Source of the DNA: an uncultured beta proteobacterium
Lineage (GTDB): Bacteria; Pseudomonadota; Gammaproteobacteria; Burkholderiales; Burkholderiaceae_C
DNA: 34,170 nt
Direction of reading: 5' to 3'
Assembly: GCA_903845345.1 (NCBI GenBank)
Contig: CAIMXF010000099.1
Span: forward strand, 1 to 34,170
Shown here piece by piece: positions 25,040 through 32,512 of this stretch. The notes beneath the pieces are model-generated. The model ran no database searches. It had not been told where the DNA came from and saw only the letters and a list, made by a program, of their open reading frames with translations. The translations under genes were made by a program, and so were the position numbers. Each line of letters begins with the position of its first letter. Positions within the stretch are counted from its first letter, which is position 1.

Positions 25040-25612
25040 TCAGTGGCCGGCCGGCGCCGCCGCGGAGGCCGCGAGCGCCTGCAACGGGGCGGCGGGCGCG
25101 GCGCAGCCCAGCGTCTGGCCGACGCCCTTGAGGAAGGCGCGGCGCACCGATCCGGCGGCGATCGCGGCGGCCACTTCCTTCGAGTGACGTTCCGCGCCAT
25201 CGAGCTTGCGCACCCAGCCGCGGAACGGGATCACGCTTTCGGCGGCGCCCTTCAGCGCGTCGTTGGCGGTGTCGCCCACCAGGTTTGAGCCGCGCGCGAT
25301 CAGGCCGGGGTCGGCGGCGGTGGGCGGGGTGTCGAGGTCGGCGCCGAGCGCGCCATCGAGCACGCGCACCTCGTTGGCGAGGGCGGGGCAATCGCGCTGC
25401 GACGGCAGCGCGTACGGCGCTTTCACCGCGGCCTGGAGCACGGCGGGAATCTTCTCCTGCACGAGGTTGAGATCGGCCAGCGGCGCCTCGACGGCCTTCT
25501 GCAGCTGGACGCCTTCCTTGGCCGCGCCCTGGGCGGTGTCGGGCGACGCGCAACCGGCGACGGACAGCGCCAGGACGGCGGCCAGGAGGATCGAAGCGGT
25601 AGGAATGTTCAT
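25040..25612 (-). CDS. Putative lipoprotein, unknown function
   Basis: 190 aa. Lipobox LSVAGC with lipidated C21 after a hydrophobic signal. The mature part is Ala-rich and helical, with two Cys (QRDCPAL and TLGCAAP). I recognise no catalytic motif. A predicted amphipathic middle segment (GLIARGSNLVGDTANDALKG then AAESVIPFRGWVRKLDGAER) resembles conserved lipoproteins annotated only as hypothetical. It lies 13 bases after the CcdC-like gene and may be the end of that unit. Confidence 0.78.
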   Translation of the reverse strand: MNIPTASILLAAVLALSVAGCASPDTAQGAAKEGVQLQKAVEAPLADLNLVQEKIPAVLQAAVKAPYALPSQRDCPALANEVRVLDGALGADLDTPPTAADPGLIARGSNLVGDTANDALKGAAESVIPFRGWVRKLDGAERHSKEVAAAIAAGSVRRAFLKGVGQTLGCAAPAAPLQALAASAAAPAGH

Positions 25613-25625
25613 CGATGGCAGCGTA

Positions 25626-26156
25626 TCAGTGTTTCTCGGCCGGCTGACCAGTGACTTGCGCGCGCCAGCGCAGCAGGCCGATCGCGTAGGTGACGTAATA
25701 GCCCGCGAGCGTGCCGAAGATGGCCATCGTCAGCGGGCTGGAACCGAGCTGCATGGCCTGCGGGTCGACGTTGCCGCCGCTCGCCTGCAGCATCACGAAG
25801 CGATAGCCCAGGCGCAGCACGAACAGCAGCGACAGCGCGATGCCCAGGTGCGCATTGGGCGTGTAGAACAGGCCCGCGGGCGTCGCCTCGAACCTCGTCA
25901 GCCGCGTTCCCAGCAGCCCCAGGCCGATGCCGACGGCCGCGCCCGCGACCAGCGCGCCGCCGACCATCGGATGCGCCAGGCTGGTCGCCAGCACCAGCAC
26001 CGCGACCAGCGGGAACACGACGACGGTGATCCACGGCCGCACCTTCGTCAGCCGCTGGCGCCCGATCGTGCGGCGGATGCGCGCATAGACGCGCCAAACG
26101 ACGAGCGCGACGACGAGGAGGACGGTGATCAGGTGCGAATCGATGGTCGTTGGCAT
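25626..26156 (-). CDS. CcdC/DUF1453-like integral membrane protein
   Basis: 176 aa with about five hydrophobic segments (LITVLLVVALVVWRVYARI; WITVVVFPLVAVLVLATSLA; GALVAGAAVGIGLGLLGT; and two nearer the end). The RIRRTIGRQRL stretch after the first helix and F-E-A-T-P-A-G-L-F-Y-T-P-N in the middle are typical of CcdC-type proteins. No biochemical role is visible. ATG 26156 follows the ICMT gene by 20 bases. Confidence 0.7.
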   Translation of the reverse strand: MPTTIDSHLITVLLVVALVVWRVYARIRRTIGRQRLTKVRPWITVVVFPLVAVLVLATSLAHPMVGGALVAGAAVGIGLGLLGTRLTRFEATPAGLFYTPNAHLGIALSLLFVLRLGYRFVMLQASGGNVDPQAMQLGSSPLTMAIFGTLAGYYVTYAIGLLRWRAQVTGQPAEKH

Positions 26157-26176
26157 GCGGACGTCGGGAACCGGTT

Positions 26177-26764
26177 TCAGAACAGGAACGGCACGAGCGC
26201 CTTCACGCGTGCCCGGTACGCATCGTAGGCGATGCCGAAGCGCTCGCGCATCCAGCGTTCCTCGAGCCGGTACTTGCGCATCAGGGCGAGGAAGACGATC
26301 AGCACCGCGAGCGGCCCGCGCCAGCGGTCCACCGCGATCGCCCAGCCCAGGAAGCCGAGCAGCAGTCCGGTGTAGATCGGGTGGCGCACCAGCGCGTAGG
26401 GGCCGCCGGTGACCAGCTCGTGGTCTTCCTTGACCGTGACGATCGCGCTCCAGTTGCGGCCGATGGTGCGGCGCGCCCAGACGGCGAACGCCAGCCCGAC
26501 GACCGTCACGGCCACGCCCAGCCAGAACACCCCCGGCGCCCACGGCACGATGCGCGCGCTCAGTCCCGGGATGCCGTAGCCCGGCGACGCCAGGATCAGC
26601 GCGGCCAGCACCATCGGCCCCAGGTGCAGCAGGCGCGAGGCGAAGGGCTCGCGGCGCGCGGTCTCCTTCACGTCGCGCGAGCCGAGCCACCAGTAGAACG
26701 CCCACGCCGTCCACAGCGCGGGAAACAGCCAGCGATAGCTCAGGGAGGCGAGGTCAGGTGTCAT
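26177..26764 (-). CDS. Isoprenylcysteine carboxyl methyltransferase (ICMT/PEMT)-family membrane protein
   Basis: 195 aa, about five helices. The conserved C-terminal catalytic block is present: TGGPYALVRHPIYTGLLLGF, then EERWMRERFGIAYDAYRARV with the EE and Y-x-x-Y features of this SAM-dependent methyltransferase family. Bacterial members methylate varied lipids or small molecules; the substrate is unknown. The ATG at 26764 overlaps the stop of the DUF2809 gene (ATGA), indicating coupling. Confidence 0.83.
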   Translation of the reverse strand: MTPDLASLSYRWLFPALWTAWAFYWWLGSRDVKETARREPFASRLLHLGPMVLAALILASPGYGIPGLSARIVPWAPGVFWLGVAVTVVGLAFAVWARRTIGRNWSAIVTVKEDHELVTGGPYALVRHPIYTGLLLGFLGWAIAVDRWRGPLAVLIVFLALMRKYRLEERWMRERFGIAYDAYRARVKALVPFLF

Positions 26765-27176
26765 GCAGGGGTCGTCCGGAGAAGGAGGCGATCGAGCGCG
26801 GCGCCGACGATCACGCCGACGCCGTACGCCACGAGGTTGCGCCATGAGAACACATGGCCCAGCAGCAGGTGGCCGGGCGTCGTGTGGCGGAATGCCACGA
26901 GCCACGGCGCCTGCCACAGCTTCGCGCATTCGACCACGGCGCTGGTGGCGGCCGCGAGCAGCGCGACCTCGCGGGTGCGTGCGCCCGGGCGCAGCGTGCG
27001 CCATCCGCAGAACACCATCAGCGCCCACAGCACGTCGCCCGGGTACTTGCCGAAGACGGCAGGCAGGGCGTCCGGCCAGCGGCGCGAGGCCGGGCCCAGC
27101 GCGATGGCGGCGAGCGTCGCGACGAGGGCGACGAGGCGGCGTCGCGACGCCGGGCGCGCAGGCGTGCGAGGCTCAT
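26761..27176 (-). pseudogene. DUF2809 membrane protein with probable one-base frameshift near its start
   Basis: The body of the protein (FGKYPGDVLWALMVFCGWRT, later HTTPGHLLLGHVFSWRNLVA and YGVGVIVGAALD) is a clear DUF2809 match with four helices. Its frame has no start codon upstream except a GTG at 27033 that would remove the first helix. A fitting start, ATG 27176, lies in another frame, has CCGGAGG before it and overlaps the GNAT stop (ATGA). Adding one base in the G/C-rich run near 27150-27154 links the two (then RRRLVALVATLAAIALGPAS) to give 138 aa, the normal family length. Confidence 0.72.
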
Positions 27177-27625
27177 CCTCCGGGCCGCCGCCATTCGTAG
27201 CGCAGGTCGCCCAGCTGCATCACCGGCTCGAAGCCGCGCTCAACGACGTCGAAGCCGTGGCGTTCGTAGAACCGTTGCGCTCGGGTGTTGCTGACGAAGG
27301 TGTGGAGCCAGAGTCGGCCGCTGGAATTTGCCTTGGCGAGTTCGAGCAGCCGCGAGCCGATGCCTTGGCCGAGATGGTCGACGTGCACGTACAGCTGCAT
27401 CACCGATTCGGGCGTGAACGCACCGAATCCGGCCAACTCGCCGTCGCGCAGCGCCACGTGCACGCGGGTCTCGTCGAGGACGTGCTCGTCGAAGTAGCGC
27501 AGGTGGTCGTCCCGCGGCTGGGGCACCGGCGCGCCGACGCCCAGCGCGAAGCTGGCGCGCCACAGGTCGACCAGGCGTTCGCGCAATGGCGGGCGGTAAG
27601 GGGTGATCTCGACAGCAGGATGCAT
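27173..27625 (-). CDS. GNAT-family N-acetyltransferase
   Basis: 150 aa. The acetyl-CoA-binding motif is VHVDHLGQGIGSRLLELAKA (Q87-G-x-G-x), followed by LWLHTFVSNTRAQRFYERHG, the usual N-x-x-A-x-x-F-Y-x-x-x-G-F motif B. Substrate unknown. Three starts are possible in frame: ATG 27625 (used here because the GNAT domain begins there), ATG 27652 and GTG 27691; none has a strong ribosome binding site. It diverges from dnaE2, and the LexA box lies upstream of both. Confidence 0.85.
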   Translation of the reverse strand: MHPAVEITPYRPPLRERLVDLWRASFALGVGAPVPQPRDDHLRYFDEHVLDETRVHVALRDGELAGFGAFTPESVMQLYVHVDHLGQGIGSRLLELAKANSSGRLWLHTFVSNTRAQRFYERHGFDVVERGFEPVMQLGDLRYEWRRPGG

Positions 27626-27708
27626 GGTGGCGCCAAGCGCGGAATGACGCATTTTCGGGAGTTCGGCGCGGCGGACGCTGCGGCGTTTCACGGAGCTTGC
27701 AACAGGAC

Positions 27709-27737
27709 TTGCAATGCCTGGTTCGCGGGCCTAGACT
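27709..27737 (+). promoter_or_regulatory. Sigma70-type promoter for dnaE2
   Basis: TTGCAA (27709-27714), a 17-base spacer, then TAGACT (27732-27737). The -10 box overlaps the left edge of the LexA palindrome, as expected for a repressible SOS promoter. Confidence 0.55.
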
Positions 27738-27752
27738 GTATTTAAATACAGT
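27735..27752. promoter_or_regulatory. LexA (SOS) box, E. coli type
   Basis: A perfect 18-base palindrome ACTGTATTTAAATACAGT, i.e. CTG-N10-CAG with an AT-rich centre, matching the LexA consensus of E. coli and many beta/gamma proteobacteria. It is the only such site in the window that I noticed. It is placed to control dnaE2 (+) and possibly the divergent GNAT gene (-). Confidence 0.88.
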
Positions 27753-27989
27753 ATCCGATGGCGGGCGACCAATCCCCGCCTCGGGTCGCACCACGTCCGC
27801 TTGCCGGACGTCGCGCACCACAGTGCGCATCCGTCGCCCCAGCTTTCGAGGGGACGACGCTGTCTTGCCCCGAATCGCGTCGCAGCCCGCTGCATCCCGA
27901 TTCGCAGCCCCCATCGAACCCTTCGCGCCATCCACGCTCTCCTGCCCGACCCAGGCTCCGGCCTGCCGGGCCGCCACCGTCTCTCCGCC

Positions 27990-30900
27990 ATGGCCACGCT
28001 ACCCGCCTACGCCGAACTGCACTGCCGCAGCAACTTCAGCTTCCTCACCGGCGCCTCGTCGCCCGAGGAACTGGTCGAGCGCGCGGCCGCGCTGCGCTAC
28101 ACCGCGCTGGCAGTCACCGACGAATGTTCGCTGTCGGGCGTGGTGCACGCCTACGAGAAGGCCACCGAATGCGGCCTGCCCCTGATCATCGGCGTCGAGA
28201 TGCGGCTCGAGCCCAGCGTCGGCGGCGTGCCGATGCGGCTGGTGGTGCTGGCCACCACGCGGCGGGGATACGGCAACCTGTCGCAGTGGATCACGCTCGC
28301 GCGCCGACGCGCCGACAAGGGGCGCTACGAAGCACGTACCGGCGACCTGGAAGGCCGCGTCCCCACGCTGCCGCACCTGGCAGGCCTGCCCGATTGCCTC
28401 GTGCTGCTGCTGCCCACGGCCGGGCCGGTGCCGATCGACGCGCTCGACTCCGGCACGTCAGGTGGCGCGGCCGGTTCGACCGGGCGCGTGTCCGTCAACG
28501 AAGGGCCGCCGGGTCGCGCGGGCCCGACGGCGGACGCCACGCCGGTCGATGCGCGCTTGTCCGGCATGAGCGTGATCGCCGCCGCGCAGGCCAGTGCTGC
28601 AGCGGCGATCGCCTCGAACTCTCCCGGCGCGGGTCGTCCGCGCGGGCGCGAGACGCGCGAGGCCCGCGACGGCCCCAGCGGCGATGGCCCGCTCGAGCCG
28701 CCGGCGCCGCCCAAGCTCGTCTCGCAGGCCAAGGCCAGGCGCGCGGCCCGGCCGTTGCCGCCGCCGCGGCCGTCCACCGTGCTGTCGTTCGAATCGTTGT
28801 TCGCGCAGGCGCAATGGCTGCGAACCTGGATCGGCGAAGACCGCGTCTGGCTCGCGATGCCGCTGCTCATGCAGGGTGAGGACGATGAAGTGCGCGAACG
28901 CGTGAAGGCGGTCGCCGCGGCCAGCGGCCTGCGCATCACGGCCGTCGGCGACGTGCTGATGGCCACGCGTGCCGCCAAGGCGTTGCAGGACGTGCTCACC
29001 GCCACGCGCCTGCGCCGCACCGTGGCCGAGTGCGGCCATGCGCTGTCGCCCAACGCGGAGGCCCATCTGCGCGGGAGAGCGCGCCTGCAGTCGCTGTACG
29101 AGCCGGAGTGGCTGGCCGAGACCGTGGTCATCGCCGGGCTGTGCAGGTTCTCGCTGGGCGAGCTGAAGTACGAGTATCCGCAGGAGATCGTGCCGGACGG
29201 CTACACGCCCACCCGGTGGCTGCGCGCGTTGACGGATGCCGGTGCGGCAAGGCGTTTTCCCGCGGGCGTTCCGGGCAAGGTGGCGCACCTGATCGAGTAC
29301 GAACTCGGGCTCATCGCACGGCTGAAGTACGAGGCCTATTTCCTCACCGTGGCGGACATCGTCGACTGGGCGCGCGCGCGCGGCATCCTGTGCCAGGGCC
29401 GCGGCAGCGCGGCCAATTCCGCGGTCTGCTATTGCCTGGGCGTCACCGAGGTCGATCCCAACAAGGCCGAGGTGCTGTTCGAGCGCTTCATCAGCGAGGA
29501 ACGCGGCGAGCCGCCCGACATCGACCTCGATTTCGAGCACCAGCGCCGCGAAGAGGTGATCCAGTACCTCTACAGGAAGTACGGTCGTCATCGCGCCGCG
29601 CTCACGGGCGTGATCATCCGCTACCGCACCAAGTCGGCGGTGCGCGACGTCGGGCGCGCGCTGGGCATCGATCTCGACCGCATCGATGCGGTCACGCGCT
29701 CGCTGCACCACGTGGGCGGTGCCGCGGCGCCCAGCGGTGCGGCCGAGCGACTCGCGATCGCCCTGCAGGAGCATGGCTTCGACCCGGAGGCCAGGCTGGG
29801 CCGGCAGTGGATCCTGTTGAGCCTGCAACTGCGCAACCAGCCGCGCCATCTCAGCCAGCATCCGGGCGGCTTCGTCATCGCCAAGGACGACGTGGCGCTG
29901 CTGGTGCCGGTGGAGAACGCGGCGATGGACAAGCGCACGGTGATCCAGTGGGACAAGGACGATCTCGACGTCCTCAAGCTGCTCAAGGTCGACATCCTCG
30001 CGCTCGGCATGCTCAGCGCGTTGCGGCGCGGCCTGCTGTTCGTCGACGCCAAGATGCGCCAGCTGATGCCGGGGCCGCCGCCGCCCGGCTGGTTCGTCGA
30101 CGCGAAGCGGCAGGAACAGCTGGAGCGCCGGCAGCGCACGGAGGTCGCTCCGATCGGGCATGCCGGCAACAGCGCCACGCGGATCGAGCTCGACTCCAAC
30201 GCGTTCTCCAGCGCCGGCGCGGCGGCGGCGATGGGCATCGTGGCCGACCGGCGGGGCCTGGAGAGCGAGGCCAGCCTGCAGGACATCCCCGCGGAGGACG
30301 TCGCGGTCTACGACATGCTGTGCACCGGCGACTCGGTGGGCGTGTTCCAGGTGGAGAGCCGCGCGCAGATGAGCATGCTGCCGCGGCTGAAGCCCAGGCA
30401 GTTCTACGACCTGGTGGTGGAAGTGGCCATCGTGCGGCCCGGGCCGATCCAGGGTGGCATGGTGCATCCCTACCTGAAGCGGCGCGAGCAGAAGGAGCCG
30501 GTCACGTATCCCAGCGAGGAGACGAAGGCCGCCTTGTCGCGCACGCTGGGCGTGCCCATCTTCCAGGAGCAGGTGATGCAACTGGCCATCCTCGCCGCCG
30601 ACTTCACGCCGGGCGACGCCGACCAGTTGCGACGTGGGATGGCTGCCTGGAAACGCAAGGGCGGCCTGGGGCCGTTCAAGGAAAAGCTGATCAGCCGCAT
30701 GGTGGCCCGCCACTACGAGCCGAGCTACGCCGAGGCCATCTTCAAGCAGATCGAAGGCTTCGGGGAATACGGATTCCCCGAGAGCCACGCCGCCAGCTTC
30801 GCCCTGCTGGTCTACGTCAGCGCCTGGATCAAGCGCCACCATCCCGATGCCTTCCTGGCCGCGCTGCTCAACAGCCTGCCGATGGGTTTCTACGCCGCGC

Positions 30901-31760
30901 CGCAGCTCGTGCGGGACGCGCGCGCGCACGGCGTGGCGGTGCGACCGGTGGACATCACGATCAGCGACTGGGACTCCACGCTGGAGCCGCAGGCCCCGCA
31001 CGAGGCGGTGCCGGCGTGCGCGGAGCGTGCGATTCCCGCCGACCAATGCGCGGTGCGGCTGGGACTGAACCGGGTAAGCGGTCTCGGCGAGGACGCGGGC
31101 CGGCGCATCATGGCCGCGCGGGCGCAGGCGCCCTTCGCCAACGTGGAGGACCTGGCGCGCCGCGCCAAGCTCGACACCCATGCCATGCAATGCCTGGCCG
31201 GCTCCGATGCGTTGTGCGGACTGGCCGGTCACCGTCGCGACGCCATCTGGGCCGTGGCAGGCGTCGATACCCGCGCCACGCCCCTGCTCGAGTCCACGCG
31301 AACGATCGAGGATGCCACGCCCGAGTTCGAGGCGCCGAACCTCGGCGACGCCGTGCTGGCCGACTACCGAGCGCTGGGGCTGTCGTTGAAGGGCCATCCG
31401 CTGGCGCTGCTGCGTCCGGCGCTGGCGCCGTTCAAGGTGCAGCAGGCGGCTCTGCTCAACGCCGAGTACCGGCCGGGTCAGCTCGCGCGCGCCAGCGGCC
31501 TGGTGACGCATCGCCAGCAGCCGGGCACGGCCAAGGGGGTCGTGTTCGTGACGCTGGAAGACGAGACGGGCACCGTCAACGTGATCGTCTGGCCCGCCGT
31601 GGCCGCGGCCCAGCGCAAGCCGCTGCTGGGTGCATCGCTGTTGACGGTCTACGGGGTGTGGCAACGCGAGGGCGAGGTGCGCCACCTGATCGCCAGGACG
31701 CTGGTGGACCATTCCCCGATGCTGCAGGGGCTGGTCACGCGCAGCCGCGATTTCCACTGA
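27990..31760 (+). CDS. dnaE2: Error-prone DNA polymerase III alpha-like subunit DnaE2 (ImuC), with two long insertions
   Basis: 1256 aa, cytoplasmic, damage-inducible translesion polymerase; family members are usually about 1050 aa. PHP domain: YAELHCRSNFSFLTGASSPE. Catalytic Asp pair in PPDIDLDFEHQRREE (D510, D512) and a third in LLKVDILALGML (D668). Also QVESRAQMSMLPRLKPRQFY and GFGEYGFPESHAASFA. The C-terminal OB domain includes VFVTLEDETGTVNVIVWPAV. Extra material: residues about 151-262 (Gly/Ala/Pro/Arg-rich, in the PHP region) and about 690-755 (charged, Ala-rich). The start ATG 27990 fits the family; upstream in-frame sequence is not conserved. It has a LexA box 238 bases upstream. imuA and imuB, its normal partners and upstream neighbours, are absent from the window. 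Confidence 0.93.
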   Translation: MATLPAYAELHCRSNFSFLTGASSPEELVERAAALRYTALAVTDECSLSGVVHAYEKATECGLPLIIGVEMRLEPSVGGVPMRLVVLATTRRGYGNLSQWITLARRRADKGRYEARTGDLEGRVPTLPHLAGLPDCLVLLLPTAGPVPIDALDSGTSGGAAGSTGRVSVNEGPPGRAGPTADATPVDARLSGMSVIAAAQASAAAAIASNSPGAGRPRGRETREARDGPSGDGPLEPPAPPKLVSQAKARRAARPLPPPRPSTVLSFESLFAQAQWLRTWIGEDRVWLAMPLLMQGEDDEVRERVKAVAAASGLRITAVGDVLMATRAAKALQDVLTATRLRRTVAECGHALSPNAEAHLRGRARLQSLYEPEWLAETVVIAGLCRFSLGELKYEYPQEIVPDGYTPTRWLRALTDAGAARRFPAGVPGKVAHLIEYELGLIARLKYEAYFLTVADIVDWARARGILCQGRGSAANSAVCYCLGVTEVDPNKAEVLFERFISEERGEPPDIDLDFEHQRREEVIQYLYRKYGRHRAALTGVIIRYRTKSAVRDVGRALGIDLDRIDAVTRSLHHVGGAAAPSGAAERLAIALQEHGFDPEARLGRQWILLSLQLRNQPRHLSQHPGGFVIAKDDVALLVPVENAAMDKRTVIQWDKDDLDVLKLLKVDILALGMLSALRRGLLFVDAKMRQLMPGPPPPGWFVDAKRQEQLERRQRTEVAPIGHAGNSATRIELDSNAFSSAGAAAAMGIVADRRGLESEASLQDIPAEDVAVYDMLCTGDSVGVFQVESRAQMSMLPRLKPRQFYDLVVEVAIVRPGPIQGGMVHPYLKRREQKEPVTYPSEETKAALSRTLGVPIFQEQVMQLAILAADFTPGDADQLRRGMAAWKRKGGLGPFKEKLISRMVARHYEPSYAEAIFKQIEGFGEYGFPESHAASFALLVYVSAWIKRHHPDAFLAALLNSLPMGFYAAPQLVRDARAHGVAVRPVDITISDWDSTLEPQAPHEAVPACAERAIPADQCAVRLGLNRVSGLGEDAGRRIMAARAQAPFANVEDLARRAKLDTHAMQCLAGSDALCGLAGHRRDAIWAVAGVDTRATPLLESTRTIEDATPEFEAPNLGDAVLADYRALGLSLKGHPLALLRPALAPFKVQQAALLNAEYRPGQLARASGLVTHRQQPGTAKGVVFVTLEDETGTVNVIVWPAVAAAQRKPLLGASLLTVYGVWQREGEVRHLIARTLVDHSPMLQGLVTRSRDFH

Positions 31761-31921
31761 GGCACGCCCATGTCCACCACCCACACGCCGCCGCACAGGC
31801 CACAGGAGGTCGACTGACACCACCTCGATCATGACGCGCCACAGGAATCGGCTGCCGCCCAGCCGACATTTCCGTCGACGCGCGACGCGCGACGCGTGAC
31901 CTGCGACGGCGGGCTCATGGC

Positions 31922-32061
31922 CACGAGCCACGAGCCACGAGCCACAAGCCACAAGCCACAAGCCACAAGCCACAAGCCACAAGCCGCGAGCCGCGAGCCG
32001 CGAGCCGCGAGCCGCGAGCCACAAGCCACAAGACAAGAGCCAATAGCCAATAGCCAAGAGC
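31922..32061. repeat. Heptanucleotide array of 20 units, CACRAGC family
   Basis: In one unbroken 7-base phase: CACGAGC x3, CACAAGC x6, CGCGAGC x5, CACAAGC, CACAAGA, CAAGAGC, CAATAGC x2, CAAGAGC. Variant units are clustered, indicating local duplication of variants. It belongs to the same unit family as the array at 18955-19115. Confidence 0.97.
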
Positions 32062-32270
32062 CGCACCTCCCCAAGGCACGCAAAGCCAAGCCAAGCCAAG
32101 CCCGAACCCGGTGGCGCGGGCGAGCGCCCATTCGACACGCCTGCATGCCACAGGGAGATCTGCTCCAACTCGGCCCGCCCGCTGGCGCCATCCCGCGCGC
32201 CGTGTCGCCTGCCTGCGACGTCCCACGCGATCGGCGAGAGCCGGAGGGAGGCCCGCGTCGATAATTTCTC

Positions 32271-32372
32271 CATCGCCATCGCCATCGCCATCGCCATCGC
32301 CATCGCCATCGCCATCGCCATCGCCATCGCCATCGCCATCGCCATCGCCATCGCCATCGCCATCGCCATCGC
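32271..32372. repeat. Hexanucleotide array (CATCGC)17
   Basis: Seventeen perfect 6-base units, the purest array in the window. It lies 141 bases before the Sel1 gene start, so length variation could alter spacing of that gene's promoter, although no promoter elements are evident. Confidence 0.98.
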
Positions 32373-32512
32373 AGTCGCCATCTCCCTCGCGCGGCGAGCG
32401 CCCGGTGCCGCTTCTGTGCGCAGCGACTCGACAGCCGCGTCCGGCCTCGCCGTCCGCTTCGGCCCCGACCGGGATCCTTCGCGCTAACATCACCCGAGGA
32501 CTCCCGCTCGAA

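Larger units (their letters stand above)
31761..32512. other. 752-bp repeat-rich region between dnaE2 and Sel1 gene
   Basis: No gene is supported. It holds a heptamer array (31922-32061), a short AAGCC run (about 32086-32100), and a hexamer array (32271-32372). Open frames across the arrays (repeating SHKPQAT on plus, Ala-Met or Gly-Asp dipeptides on minus) are products of the repeats and lack start signals. Confidence 0.75.

Noticed and set aside
31896-32264. Plus-strand frame with repeated SHKPQAT units
   Set aside because: A direct product of the 7-base array (three units give a 7-residue repeat); no start signal, no conserved flank.
28458-32381. Minus-strand open frame of 1307 aa with an Ala-Met repeat start
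   Set aside because: It is the antisense shadow of dnaE2 joined to translated heptamer and hexamer arrays; no family resemblance and no ribosome binding site.
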